Shown: positions 27,165 through 36,743 of the stretch, one piece after another
Position numbering within the stretch: position 1 is the stretch's first letter
How the letters are laid out: every line of letters begins with the position of its first letter
NCBI RefSeq assembly: GCF_014207605.1
Contig: NZ_JACHHI010000002.1
Span: 247,288-311,287 of the forward strand
DNA: 64,000 bases
Direction of reading: 5' to 3'
Source: Negativicoccus succinicivorans
GTDB taxonomy: Bacteria; Bacillota; Negativicutes; Veillonellales; Negativicoccaceae
Position numbers and translations under genes: made by a program
The notes under the pieces: model-generated
Seen by the model: only the letters and a program-made list of their open reading frames with translations
The model's database searches: none
What the model was told of the DNA's origin: nothing

Positions 27165-28279
27165 AGCAAACCTGGAAGAATTGGCTCAATATCGTCGGCG
27201 GGATGCTGGTCGCATCGCTCGCTAACGGTCACGCGGAAGCGTATCCCGAGGCGGAGCTGTCCGCCTGGCAGGCACCGTATGTGGGGGAAGAACAGACGGC
27301 GACACGCAGGGATAACAGTGAGACTTTAGTGTTTTCCGACAGTCCGGAGTATGTCATGGAGGAAGGCCTGCTTTGCCAAGGGACCATTGACGGCCATGGA
27401 CGGCTGTACTTTTACCATGTCAACGGATCCCCGCGACCGATGCAATTGGTGGTGTATGCGCTTTCTGACACCACCGGAGCGGCGGTCGGCGTGACGCGGG
27501 AAGTGATCGGTACGCCGGACAGCTTTTATACTCGCCACGGTCGGGAAGTATCGCGTAAAGAACTTTTTGCGTCGGCGACGCAGCGCGTGTTGCGCCTGAC
27601 GGAAGGGCGGCCCGAACTGCTGCTCCAAGAAGAACGGATTGTCGTACAGCCGGGCGAATTGATTTCGGGCATTTTGGACTTGGAAACGTCAGCTCCCGTC
27701 AATGTGCGGGTCGCTATGCTCGGTACTTCGCGCACCGCCTTGCACCGCTTGGCGTACCTGCCGCCCTTAGAACAGGATGCGTCGCATGACCGCGGCACCT
27801 TTCCCGCTACGGCGCGCGAAGTCAAGCTGGCACCGTATCGTCCGGATCGTGACGGCATGCGTGTCATTCATTTGGCCGACGGTACCCGCGATTCCTACCT
27901 CAGCGGGCGCGATGAAATCACCGGACGTGAAGTGACCCTATGCGGCAATTACGGCATGACGTATACCATTAAAATTCCTCTCATCGGATTGGGGCCGGTA
28001 GATCTTTTTTTCAATCCGCAGGGAGGCGGCTATGCCGGCGATATGGCCATCGAAGTCAACGGTCGTTGGCGGCCGATATCGCTCGCGGGTCATTACCAAA
28101 AGCGCGCCATCGGTACCGATACGGTACAGGATACGATCCATCTCGGAACGTTTCCTACCGAAACCACGGTGACTGTCACCTGGACGCCGGCGGGGGCATC
28201 TTTTTTGCCCGTACGGATATGGCTGGTACCGCACGCCATGGGCGCTTCCCAAGCTGCCCGCGAGCAGGAAGACGATTGA
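27161..28279 (+). CDS. Predicted secreted protein of unknown function
   Basis: 372 residues. The start is coupled to the whiA stop (ATGA). N-terminal signal peptide with an alanine-rich cleavage region near residues 22-28 (GHAEA). The mature part looks all-beta: alternating hydrophobic strands such as GRLYFYHVNG, MQLVVYAL, VNVRVAML, TYTIKIPLIGLGPVDLFFNP and TTVTVTWTPAGA. There is a single Cys pair (in the GLLCQG and TLCGNY stretches) but no lipobox and no catalytic motif that I recognise. Likely periplasmic or surface-exposed. The -35 of the pyr promoter overlaps its stop codon. Confidence 0.8.
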   Translation: MKQTWKNWLNIVGGMLVASLANGHAEAYPEAELSAWQAPYVGEEQTATRRDNSETLVFSDSPEYVMEEGLLCQGTIDGHGRLYFYHVNGSPRPMQLVVYALSDTTGAAVGVTREVIGTPDSFYTRHGREVSRKELFASATQRVLRLTEGRPELLLQEERIVVQPGELISGILDLETSAPVNVRVAMLGTSRTALHRLAYLPPLEQDASHDRGTFPATAREVKLAPYRPDRDGMRVIHLADGTRDSYLSGRDEITGREVTLCGNYGMTYTIKIPLIGLGPVDLFFNPQGGGYAGDMAIEVNGRWRPISLAGHYQKRAIGTDTVQDTIHLGTFPTETTVTVTWTPAGASFLPVRIWLVPHAMGASQAAREQEDD

Positions 28280-28304
28280 CAAAAGAACCGGCAATGAGTA
28301 CAAT
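28276..28304 (+). promoter_or_regulatory. Promoter of the pyr operon
   Basis: TTGACA (28276-28281), 17-base spacer, TACAAT (28299-28304). The -35 overlaps the stop codon of the upstream gene. Confidence 0.88.
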
Positions 28305-28316
28305 AGTACAGAAAAC

Positions 28317-28436
28317 ATTACCGCTTGCGAGCGGTGGTGAGAGCATCTTTTAAACTGGTCCCGTGAGGCTAGTAAGGGTGGTCGTAGCTGTGTTTGCTAT
28401 GCAACCTCTTTGTCCCGGGACAAAGAGGTTTTTTTA
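28317..28436 (+). ncRNA. PyrR-type transcription attenuator leader
   Basis: A small hairpin ACCGCT-TGCG-AGCGGT is followed by GGTCCCGTGAGGCTAG at 28357-28372 and AAGGG shortly after. This matches the PyrR-binding loop consensus (UCCNGNGAGGYU ... AAGGR). A perfect 28-base palindrome at 28403-28430 followed by T7 is the terminator. By the Bacillus model, UMP-bound PyrR holds the anti-antiterminator and transcription stops before pyrB. No pyrR gene is in the window. Confidence 0.85.
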
Positions 28437-28451
28437 TGAGGAGGCAACAGC

Positions 28452-29411
28452 ATGGTCGACTGGCAAGGTCGTTCGCTGATTGATTTGGCGTCACTTACGG
28501 CGGCGGAAATCGAAGCGATTTTGACGCAAGCGCTGGCAATGAAAAAATTCATTGCCAGCGGCGCCAAAAAAACGGATTTATTACGAGGCAAAGCGATTGT
28601 CAATGTGTTTTCCGAAAATTCGACACGCACGCGCAGTTCCTTTGAGCTCGCAGGGAAATACCTCGGGGCGGATGTTATTAATATCAATAAAAGCACCAGT
28701 TCAATGACCAAGGGCGAAAGCCTCCGCGATACGTTATTGACGGTGGCGGCGTTGGCGGCGGACGCGATCGTCATGCGTCATGAAGCATCGGGCGCCGCGG
28801 CCTATGCGGTGGAAATCGGTAAACGTTTCCCGCATTTTCCGGTCGTCATCAATGCCGGTGACGGTTTGCACGCGCACCCGTCGCAGGGACTTTTGGACCT
28901 CTTCACCGTGCGGGAACAGAAAGGCAGGATTAAAGGACTTAAATATGTTATCGTCGGCGACATTCTGCACTCGCGCGTCGCGCGCAGCGATTTGGCCGGC
29001 TTTACCAAACTCGGAGCCGAAGTGCATATGGTCGGTCCGCGGACATTGGTGCCGCGCGAATTCGCCGAGCTCGGCGCGATTCTGCACACGGATCTGAAAG
29101 AAGCGCTGCGAGACGCCGATGCGATTCAGATTTTGCGCTTGCAAAACGAACGCGCGGCGGCGGGTTTCATTCCGAATAATCGCGAATATGCGCGGACCTA
29201 CGGGATCTCGAGCGCGCTGTTGCAAGAGGTGGCGCCGGACGCGATGATCATGCATCCGGGCCCGATTAATCGCGGCGTGGAAATTTCGCATGAATTGGCG
29301 TATGCGCAAAACGCCTTTTTACAGACGCAGGTCAAAAACGGCGTGTGCGTACGGATGGCTATTTTAAATGAAGTATTGAATGGGGGTAACGGCATTGAAG
29401 CGCTTGCTTAA
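28452..29411 (+). CDS. pyrB: Aspartate carbamoyltransferase, catalytic chain
   Basis: 319 residues. Condenses carbamoyl phosphate and aspartate, the first committed pyrimidine step. The carbamoyl-phosphate loop is SENSTRTRSSFELAG (STRTR at 57-61), the neighbouring-subunit loop STSSMTKGES, then MRHEASGAA, GDGLHAHPSQGLLD and HPGPINRGVE. No regulatory pyrI is visible, as in Gram-positives. GAGGAGGC precedes the ATG. It overlaps the probable pyrC start. Confidence 0.96.
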   Translation: MVDWQGRSLIDLASLTAAEIEAILTQALAMKKFIASGAKKTDLLRGKAIVNVFSENSTRTRSSFELAGKYLGADVININKSTSSMTKGESLRDTLLTVAALAADAIVMRHEASGAAAYAVEIGKRFPHFPVVINAGDGLHAHPSQGLLDLFTVREQKGRIKGLKYVIVGDILHSRVARSDLAGFTKLGAEVHMVGPRTLVPREFAELGAILHTDLKEALRDADAIQILRLQNERAAAGFIPNNREYARTYGISSALLQEVAPDAMIMHPGPINRGVEISHELAYAQNAFLQTQVKNGVCVRMAILNEVLNGGNGIEALA

Positions 29412-30684
29412 GAACGGCACGATTATCAATCCCGCCGCAGGCCAAAAGACGGTCGGCGATGTGCTTTTTGAAGACGGTAAGATCCTCAGTGTCGGCGAAA
29501 CCATTACGGCGACCGACGGCGTCGAAGTGATTGACGTAACCGATTGCTACGTCACGCCGGGTTTGATCGATATGCACGTTCATTTGCGCGAACCGGGGCA
29601 GGAAGCGAAAGAATCCATGACAACCGGTACGCAGGCGGCGGCGGCCGGCGGGTTCACGCGCGTCGTCACTATGGCCAATACCACGCCCGTCATTGATGAC
29701 CTCGTCACCTTTAACGGCGTAAAAGAACGCGCCCGCGCGGAAGGACGCGTGAAAGTGGACATCATCGGCGCGGTTTCCAAAAATTTGGAAGGACGCGTTT
29801 TAAGCGACATGGGCGATTTGGCTCTCGCCGGCGCCGTGGCGTTTTCGGATGACGGCCACTATGTGGAAAGCGCGGACTTCATGCGCCGCGCGATGGAATA
29901 TGCCGACACCTACGGCAAAATGATCATCGACCATGCGGAAGATTGGACGATGGCGGCGCAGGGTTTTATGCATGAAGGCAAAGTTTCGACGGCGCTGGGC
30001 GTTGTCGGACGACCGCGCGCGGCGGAAGATATCGCCGTTGCTCGCGACATTTTGCTTGCCGAAATGACGGGCGCGCATATTCATATCGCGCACGTGAGCT
30101 CCGCGCATGCCGTGGAACTCATTCGAGCGGCGAAACAACGCGGTGTCCGCGTTACCTGCGAAGTGACGGCGCATCATTTGGCGCTGACCGATGCCGAAAT
30201 TAAAAATTACGACGCGGCGTTTAAAGTGGCGCCGCCGTTACGCGAAGAAGATGATCGTCAAGCGTTGCTGGCAGCGCTGGCGGACGGCACGATCGATGCG
30301 ATTGTGACGGACCATTCGCCGCATGCCGATGAAGAAAAAGACGTACCGTTCTGCTGCGCGCCGAACGGCATGAGCGGCTTGGAAACATCGCTCGCCGCTG
30401 TCATTACGTACGCGCTTACCCCCGGTCACATCGACTGGGAGCGGCTGGTCGACGCGATGTCCGTGCAGCCGGCGCGACTTTTACAGCAAGAAGCGGGCGT
30501 GTTGCAAGCGGGCGCGCCGGCGGATATTACCGTCATCGCGCCGCAGAGCCAATGGACGGTGGAACCGGAAAAATTATATACGAAATCGCTGTTTTCTCCG
30601 TTCGCGGGCAAGACCCTGACCGGTCGCGCCGTGCAGACGTGGGTGGACGGTGAACAGGTAATGCGGGAAGGAGCTGTACGATGA
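29395..30684 (+). CDS. pyrC: Dihydroorotase
   Basis: 429 residues from TTG 29395, placed by TGGGGGT at 29381-29387; the ATG at 29380 has no ribosome site. Class I zinc amidohydrolase closing carbamoyl-aspartate to dihydroorotate. Metal ligands: DMHVHLREPGQE (H61, H63), the Asp in DHAEDW region, HVSSAHAVE and EVTAHHLALTD, with the catalytic Asp in TDHSPHADEEK. The C-terminus overlaps the carA start (ATGA). The start overlaps pyrB by 17 bases, consistent with translational coupling. Confidence 0.94.
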   Translation: MKRLLKNGTIINPAAGQKTVGDVLFEDGKILSVGETITATDGVEVIDVTDCYVTPGLIDMHVHLREPGQEAKESMTTGTQAAAAGGFTRVVTMANTTPVIDDLVTFNGVKERARAEGRVKVDIIGAVSKNLEGRVLSDMGDLALAGAVAFSDDGHYVESADFMRRAMEYADTYGKMIIDHAEDWTMAAQGFMHEGKVSTALGVVGRPRAAEDIAVARDILLAEMTGAHIHIAHVSSAHAVELIRAAKQRGVRVTCEVTAHHLALTDAEIKNYDAAFKVAPPLREEDDRQALLAALADGTIDAIVTDHSPHADEEKDVPFCCAPNGMSGLETSLAAVITYALTPGHIDWERLVDAMSVQPARLLQQEAGVLQAGAPADITVIAPQSQWTVEPEKLYTKSLFSPFAGKTLTGRAVQTWVDGEQVMREGAVR

Positions 30685-31745
30685 AAGAAGGATATCTGTA
30701 CTTGGCGGACGGCCGGAATTTTCCGGGTTACCTTGTCGGCGGACACAGTAAAGCGGCGGAAGTCGTTTTTAATACGGCGATGACAGGCTATGAGGAGTCC
30801 TACACGGATCCTTCCTATACCGACCAGATTTTAACGTTGACCTATCCTCTGATCGGTAACTACGGTGTCAATCACCACATTTGGCAGGGCGAAAGGCCGT
30901 CGATTTCGGGCGCTATCGTTTCAGAATTGACACGTTTCCCGAGCAACTGGGAAAGCGAAGATTCGCTGGGCCGATTTTTCAAGGCGAATCAGATTCCGGT
31001 GCTGATTGGCGCGGATACCCGGGCGATCACCCGCGCGATTCGTAAAGAAGGCACACCGATCGGGGTGCTTGCGACAGCCGCGGAAGAAAATTATGTGAAA
31101 GAAGCGCTTGCGCATCCTTTGCCGCAGGATCAGATCGCGCGGGTGACAACGCCGGTCGCTTATAAAATGGGCGAAGGTCGGTTGCGCGTTACCGTGATCG
31201 ACTGCGGCATTAAACGGCGCATGCTGGATCATCTCGTGGCGGCGGACTGCCATTTGACGGTCGTGCCGGCGCAAACCAAAGCGGCACAGATCCTCGCGAC
31301 TCAGCCGGACGGCGTTTTCATCAGCAACGGCCCGGGCAACCCCGCGGATGTGCCCGATACGATCCAAACCTTGCGTGAGCTCGTCGGTAAAGTGCCGATG
31401 TTCGGTATTTGCATGGGCCATCAGTTGCTTGCTCAGGCGTTGGGCGCGGTCACTTTTAAATTACCCTTCGGTCATCGCGGCGCGAACCACCCGGTCATCG
31501 ATCTTGCCACGAAAAAAATCACGATGACGGCGCAAAACCACGGTTACGCCGTCAGTGAAGAAAATTTTCCGGCGGAGCTCGTGGTTACGCACCGCTCGTT
31601 GAATGACGGTACGATCGAAGGCTTCCGTCACCGCACACTGCCGATTCAGGGGATTCAGTACCATCCCGAAGCGGCGCCGGGACCGACGGACAACGAATAC
31701 TTATTTACGGATTGGATGAAAAGCCTGAAAGGAGAACGCGCATGA
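30681..31745 (+). CDS. carA: Carbamoyl-phosphate synthase, small (glutaminase) subunit
   Basis: 354 residues. An N-terminal CPSase domain (VVFNTAMTGYEESYTDPSY) and a C-terminal class I glutamine amidotransferase with nucleophile C244 in FGICMGHQLLA and the His-Glu pair in HPEAAPGP. It supplies ammonia to CarB. Being inside a PyrR-type operon, it should respond to uridine nucleotides. It is coupled to carB by ATGA. Confidence 0.96.
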   Translation: MKEGYLYLADGRNFPGYLVGGHSKAAEVVFNTAMTGYEESYTDPSYTDQILTLTYPLIGNYGVNHHIWQGERPSISGAIVSELTRFPSNWESEDSLGRFFKANQIPVLIGADTRAITRAIRKEGTPIGVLATAAEENYVKEALAHPLPQDQIARVTTPVAYKMGEGRLRVTVIDCGIKRRMLDHLVAADCHLTVVPAQTKAAQILATQPDGVFISNGPGNPADVPDTIQTLRELVGKVPMFGICMGHQLLAQALGAVTFKLPFGHRGANHPVIDLATKKITMTAQNHGYAVSEENFPAELVVTHRSLNDGTIEGFRHRTLPIQGIQYHPEAAPGPTDNEYLFTDWMKSLKGERA

Positions 31746-34700
31746 GTAAAGAAATCAAGAAAGTTCTCGTGATCGGCTCCGGCCCGATCGTCATCGGTCA
31801 GGCCGCGGAATTCGACTATGCCGGTACGCAGGCTTGCCTGTCATTAAAAGAAGAGGGCTGTGAAGTCGTTCTGATCAACAGCAACCCGGCGACAATCATG
31901 ACGGATACGGATATCGCCGATCGCGTGTACATCGAACCGCTGACGCTTGATTTTGTCACATCGGTCATCGCGCAGGAACGTCCGGACGGGATCCTGGCGA
32001 CACTGGGCGGCCAAACCGGTTTGAATCTCGCGATGGAACTTTTCGACAAAGGCATCTTGGAAAAATACGATGTGGAACTTTTGGGCACGCGCATGGACGC
32101 GATCCGGCAGGCGGAAGACCGCGAATTATTTAAGGAAGCGATGCAGCAAATCGGTCAGCCGGTGCCGGAAAGCCGCACTTGCAACACGTTAAACGAAGCG
32201 TTGACTTTTGCGGAAACGATCGGCTACCCGCTGATTATTCGTCCGGCGTTTACGTTGGGCGGTACCGGCGGCGGCGTCGTACACAACGAAACGGAAATGC
32301 GCGAAATCGGTCAGCGCGGTTTGGTGCTGAGCCCGATTCACCAAATTTTGGTGGAACGCTCGGTCGCCGGCTGGAAAGAATTGGAATATGAAGTCATGCG
32401 CGACAGCGATGACAACTGCATCATTATTTGTAATATGGAAAATATCGATCCTGTCGGGGTTCACACCGGCGACAGCATCGTCATTGCGCCGAGCCAGACT
32501 CTGACCGATAAGCAGCATCATATGTTGCGCACGGCGTCGCTGGATATTATTCGCTATTTGGAAATTGAAGGCGGCTGCAACGTGCAGTACGCGCTCGATC
32601 CGCATTCGAATCAGTACTATGTCATCGAAGTCAATCCGCGCATGAGCCGCTCGTCCGCGCTTGCGTCCAAAGCGACCGGTTACCCGATTGCGAAAGTGGC
32701 GGCGAAGGTGGCGCTCGGCAAATCGCTCGGCGAAATCGAAAACGCCGTTACCGGCAAAACGAAAGCGGCGTTTGAACCGACACTTGACTACATCGTCATT
32801 AAAATTCCGCGTTGGCCGTTTGAAAAATTCAATCTGGCGGATCGCGAACTCGGTACGCAGATGAAAGCGACCGGCGAAGTCATGGCATTGGCGACGAATG
32901 TCCCCGCCGGCTTGCAGAAAGCGGTGAGATCGCTCGAAACCGGCACAGATTCGCTCTATTTGCCGAAGTTGGAACACTTATCCCACTACGATATCAAAAT
33001 GCTTTTACGGCGCGTGGACGATGAACGGCTTTTCGTCATTGCCGAAGCGTTGCGGCGCGGGTTTGATGTGCAGGAAATTCATCACACGACCAAGATTGAC
33101 CCGTTCTTTATCACGCAGATCCAGCGCATCGTCAACTGCGAACGCAAGCTGATGAACGAAGGTTTGCTGCAGGAACATGTGGAATTGGCGAAGTACCTCG
33201 GCTTTTCGGATCACCGCATCGCGCAACTGACGCATGTGGAAGAAAGCGAAGTAGCCGCATTGCGCAAACAGAAACATATTACCGCCTCGTATCGCATGGT
33301 CGATACCTGCGCGGCGGAATTCGATGCCGCATCGCCGTACTACTACTCGGCGTACGGTGTGGCTGATGAAGTCACTCCGCAGGAAAACAGCGTCATGGTC
33401 CTCGGTTCGGGGCCTATCCGCATCGGCCAGGGCGTGGAATTCGACTACTGCTCCGTGCAGGCGATTCGCGCGTTGAAACGTTACGGTTATCATTCCATCA
33501 TGGTCAATAATAACCCGGAAACGGTTTCCACCGACTTTGATATGTCCGACGCGCTGTATTTTGAACCGCTGGTGCCGGAAGACGTTTGCCAGATTATTGA
33601 AAAAGAACAGCCGCAAGGCGTTATTACTCAGTTCGGCGGGCAGACCGCGATTAATTTGGCGGGGCAACTCGCGGCGCACAACGCGCCTTTGTTGGGGACC
33701 GATGTCGACGGCGTGGATCTGGCGGAAGACCGCAAACGCTTCGACGCATTGCTTGAATCGCTCCACATCGAACGTCCGCGCGGGTGCATGGTGACATCGC
33801 TTGCGGAAGCGCATGAAGCTACCAAAAAGTTGAAATATCCGTTGATCGTACGGCCGAGCTATGTGCTCGGCGGACGCGCGATGCAGATCGTTTACCAACC
33901 GCGCGAACTCGATACCTACCTGCGGGAAGCCGTAGTCGCATCGTCCGAGCATCCGGTTTTGATTGATGAATACCTCGTCGGCCGCGAACTCGAAGTCGAT
34001 GCGCTGTGCGACGGTGAAAACGTCTTTATCCCGGGCATCATGGAACAGATCGAACGCGCGGGCGTTCACTCGGGCGACAGTATCGCCGTATTCCCGCCGC
34101 AACATATTGATCAGGCCAAAATCGATGAAGTGGTCGAACACACGGAACGCATTGCGCGCGCGTTGGAGATTCGCGGCATTGTCAATATCCAATACATCAT
34201 CGCCGGCGGTCAACTGTACGTGATCGAAGTCAATCCGCGTTCGAGTCGCACGGTGCCTTTCATGAGTAAAGTGACGGGTTACAACCTGATCGCGCTTGCG
34301 ACCGGTATTTGTGTCGGCAAGACCTTGCCTGAACTCGGCATCACGCCGGGGCTGGCGCCGACGCCTGATTATGTAGCGGCCAAAGCGCCGGTATTCTCGT
34401 TCGCTAAACTCGGTCTGGTAGAAATCGCGCTCGGACCGGAAATGAAATCGACCGGTGAAGTCATGGGAATCGGCAAAACGTATTCCGACTCGTTGTATCG
34501 CGCGATCGTCGGCGCGTACATGGGCATTCCCGACGGCGGCAATGTGCTGATTACGGTTAGCGACCGCGATAAAGAGGAAACCGCGCAACTCGCTGCGGAG
34601 TTTGTCGAACACGGGTACCACATCATGGCGACGCACGGCACGGGCAGCTACTTGGAAGAAAAAGGCATTCCCGTACAAATCGTCAATAAAATGCATGAAG

Positions 34701-34960
34701 GCGGCGACGTCACTTGCGCGACATTATTGCGCGACGGTTCCGTCGACATGGTGGTCAATACAATCACGTACGGCAAACGTCCGGAACGCGAAGGTTTCCG
34801 TCTGCGTCGCATGGCCGTCGAACTCGGTATTCCCTGCGTGACCTCGCTCGACACGATGCGCGAAGTAGTGCGCGTGTTGCGCGAACGGAAAAACAATGAT
34901 TTGCCGAGCGTCAAAGCCATTCAGGACTACCAAAAGGAGCGGCGTCATGAACGCGCTTGA
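31742..34960 (+). CDS. carB: Carbamoyl-phosphate synthase, large subunit
   Basis: 1072 residues from ATG 31742 (AAAGGAG upstream, overlapping the carA stop). Two homologous ATP-grasp halves: the first starts IGSGPIVIGQAAEFDY, the second LGSGPIRIGQGVEFDY near residue 555. Each has the EVNPR metal motif. The C-terminal ~130 residues are the MGS-like allosteric domain. It makes carbamoyl phosphate from bicarbonate, ammonia and 2 ATP. It overlaps pyrK by 14 bases. Confidence 0.97.
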   Translation: MSKEIKKVLVIGSGPIVIGQAAEFDYAGTQACLSLKEEGCEVVLINSNPATIMTDTDIADRVYIEPLTLDFVTSVIAQERPDGILATLGGQTGLNLAMELFDKGILEKYDVELLGTRMDAIRQAEDRELFKEAMQQIGQPVPESRTCNTLNEALTFAETIGYPLIIRPAFTLGGTGGGVVHNETEMREIGQRGLVLSPIHQILVERSVAGWKELEYEVMRDSDDNCIIICNMENIDPVGVHTGDSIVIAPSQTLTDKQHHMLRTASLDIIRYLEIEGGCNVQYALDPHSNQYYVIEVNPRMSRSSALASKATGYPIAKVAAKVALGKSLGEIENAVTGKTKAAFEPTLDYIVIKIPRWPFEKFNLADRELGTQMKATGEVMALATNVPAGLQKAVRSLETGTDSLYLPKLEHLSHYDIKMLLRRVDDERLFVIAEALRRGFDVQEIHHTTKIDPFFITQIQRIVNCERKLMNEGLLQEHVELAKYLGFSDHRIAQLTHVEESEVAALRKQKHITASYRMVDTCAAEFDAASPYYYSAYGVADEVTPQENSVMVLGSGPIRIGQGVEFDYCSVQAIRALKRYGYHSIMVNNNPETVSTDFDMSDALYFEPLVPEDVCQIIEKEQPQGVITQFGGQTAINLAGQLAAHNAPLLGTDVDGVDLAEDRKRFDALLESLHIERPRGCMVTSLAEAHEATKKLKYPLIVRPSYVLGGRAMQIVYQPRELDTYLREAVVASSEHPVLIDEYLVGRELEVDALCDGENVFIPGIMEQIERAGVHSGDSIAVFPPQHIDQAKIDEVVEHTERIARALEIRGIVNIQYIIAGGQLYVIEVNPRSSRTVPFMSKVTGYNLIALATGICVGKTLPELGITPGLAPTPDYVAAKAPVFSFAKLGLVEIALGPEMKSTGEVMGIGKTYSDSLYRAIVGAYMGIPDGGNVLITVSDRDKEETAQLAAEFVEHGYHIMATHGTGSYLEEKGIPVQIVNKMHEGGDVTCATLLRDGSVDMVVNTITYGKRPEREGFRLRRMAVELGIPCVTSLDTMREVVRVLRERKNNDLPSVKAIQDYQKERRHERA

Positions 34961-35708
34961 AGTCGGACCGATTCGGACGAATGAACGCGTTTCTGCCGAT
35001 ATGTATCGGCTGGTGGCGGAGCTGCCGCGTTTGGCGCAAACGACACGGCCGGGTCAGTTTTTACACGTGCGCACGGCACGCGGCTGGGATCCGTTGCTGC
35101 GGCGTCCATTTTCGCCGTCGCGCGTCGATCGCGAAAACGGATTGGTAGAAATGGTCTATCGCGTTGTCGGCCGCGGCACGGAACTGATGACGCAGATGCG
35201 CGCGGACGACGAAATCGATGTGCTCGGTCCGCGCGGCACGACATTTACGCTGGACGGAAAAATGTTAATGGTCGGCGGCGGAGTGGGGATCGCCCCGATC
35301 CTTTTCGCCGCGCAACAGGCGGCGGCGGGAACCGCTACCGTCATCATCGGCGGTCGCAGTCGGGAAGAACTGTTTTGGCGGGACTATTTTCCCGACACGA
35401 TCAACGATTTGTTGTTGACTACGGACGACGGTTCGGTCGGTCATCACGGCTATGCGGTGGATCTTGTGCCGGCGCTGCTCGCATCCGGCGAGTTTGATCG
35501 GGTGCTTTGCTGCGGGCCGACTATTTTGATGAGTAAAGTCGCCGCCGCGGCCTATGCGGCCGGTGTGCCCTGCGAAGTTTCGTTCGAACGGCGGATGGGT
35601 TGCGGCACCGGCGGTTGCTACGCCTGCGTGTGCGATCGTAAGGATGGAACGCATGCGAAAGTATGTCAGGAAGGTCCTGTTTTTGACAGCCGGGAGGTGA
35701 TCCTGTGA
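34947..35708 (+). CDS. pyrK: Dihydroorotate dehydrogenase electron-transfer subunit
   Basis: 253 residues from ATG 34947 (AAAAGGAG upstream). Ferredoxin-reductase-like protein: FAD site DPLLRRPFSPSRV, NAD-binding GGGVGIAPILFAA and a C-terminal [2Fe-2S] cluster on the four cysteines of CGTGGCYACVC plus the downstream HAKVC. It passes electrons from PyrD FMN to NAD, defining the PyrDB/PyrK class. It is coupled to pyrD by GTGA. Confidence 0.95.
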   Translation: MNALEVGPIRTNERVSADMYRLVAELPRLAQTTRPGQFLHVRTARGWDPLLRRPFSPSRVDRENGLVEMVYRVVGRGTELMTQMRADDEIDVLGPRGTTFTLDGKMLMVGGGVGIAPILFAAQQAAAGTATVIIGGRSREELFWRDYFPDTINDLLLTTDDGSVGHHGYAVDLVPALLASGEFDRVLCCGPTILMSKVAAAAYAAGVPCEVSFERRMGCGTGGCYACVCDRKDGTHAKVCQEGPVFDSREVIL

Positions 35709-36631
35709 GCGCGAATATAGCCGTCAATTTTTGCGGGGTCACGATGGCGACGCCGATTATCGCCGCCTCGGGCACGTTCGGATTCGGACTCGAATACGCA
35801 CCCTATCTTGACTTGGATCAGGTCGGCGCCGTATCGGTCAAGGGACTGACACGGGAACCGCGACGCGGCAATGCGGGTGTGCGGATTGCCGAAACGCCGG
35901 CCGGAATTTTAAACTGCATCGGTTTGGAAAATCCCGGCGTAGAAGCGTTTTGCACGGATATTTTGCCGCAGATTCACGCCGCGTCGTCCATTCGCGTGAT
36001 GGCGAATATTTCCGGCAATACGGTGGCGGATTACGCGTACATGGCGGAACGTCTGAACGATGAGCCGGTCGATTTTCTGGAAGTAAATATTTCCTGCCCG
36101 AATGTGAAAAAAGGCGGGATGAGTTTCGGTGTCGATCCGCACGCGGCGGCGGAAGTGACGCGCGCGGTGAAAGATCACACGCGGCTTCCCGTCGTCGTGA
36201 AATTGAGTCCGAACGTGACGGATATCCGCGTCATCGCGAGCGCCGTGGAAGAAGCGGGCGCGGATGCGGTATCACTTGTCAATACCTTTATGGGACTGGC
36301 GATTGATGCGAAAACGCGGCGGCCGCTGCTGGGCAACGTCACCGGCGGACTTTCCGGCCCGTGCGTTAAGCCGATGGCCTTGCGTTTGGTCTGGGAAGTC
36401 GCGCAAACGGTCCATATTCCGATTTGCGGTTTGGGCGGTATCATGACAGGGTTGGACGCCATCGAATTCATGATGGTCGGCGCCGACTGCGTCTCCGTCG
36501 GCACGGCGACAATGCGCGATCCGGCCGCCTGCGTAAAAATCGCGGGCGAAATGGCCGCCTGGTGCGATGCGGAAGGTGTCAAAGATATTTCGGAAATCGT
36601 CGGCACGTTGCGTATTCCGGGTGAAAACTGA
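35705..36631 (+). CDS. pyrD: Dihydroorotate dehydrogenase, NAD-linked catalytic subunit
   Basis: 308 residues from GTG 35705, set by GGGAGGTGATCCT. A class 1B FMN barrel: GTFGFGLEYAPYLDL, the catalytic Cys in VNISCPNVKKGGMSFG, VKLSPNVTD, NTFMGLAIDAKT and the phosphate site IPICGLGGI. It forms a heterotetramer with PyrK. It is the last gene of the operon; pyrE and pyrF are not in the window. Confidence 0.96.
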   Translation: MSANIAVNFCGVTMATPIIAASGTFGFGLEYAPYLDLDQVGAVSVKGLTREPRRGNAGVRIAETPAGILNCIGLENPGVEAFCTDILPQIHAASSIRVMANISGNTVADYAYMAERLNDEPVDFLEVNISCPNVKKGGMSFGVDPHAAAEVTRAVKDHTRLPVVVKLSPNVTDIRVIASAVEEAGADAVSLVNTFMGLAIDAKTRRPLLGNVTGGLSGPCVKPMALRLVWEVAQTVHIPICGLGGIMTGLDAIEFMMVGADCVSVGTATMRDPAACVKIAGEMAAWCDAEGVKDISEIVGTLRIPGEN

Positions 36632-36659
36632 AAAATCCCGTCATTCGACGGGATTTTTT
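36631..36659 (+). terminator. Terminator of the pyr operon
   Basis: AAAAATCCCGTC, loop ATTC, GACGGGATTTTTT. Confidence 0.9.
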
Positions 36660-36708
36660 CGTGGAAAGGAAACAGTGCGGTAAAAAGTCGCAATACGTGT
36701 CGTACACG

Positions 36709-36737
36709 TTTAATTTTTCCGCGCGCTATGCTACACT
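36709..36737 (+). promoter_or_regulatory. Promoter of rnmV-rsmA placing the start site at the initiation codon
   Basis: TTTAAT (36709-36714), 17-base spacer, TACACT (36732-36737) with an extended TG at 36729-36730. The expected transcription start is at about 36743-36745, i.e. on the ATG of rnmV. Confidence 0.65.
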
Positions 36738-36743
36738 TTTATT

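Noticed and set aside
33005..34696. Long open frame (563 codons) on the minus strand inside carB
   Set aside because: It is exactly antisense to well-conserved carB and arises from the codon bias of GC-rich genes; the product is His/Arg/Phe-rich with no family resemblance and no ribosome site.
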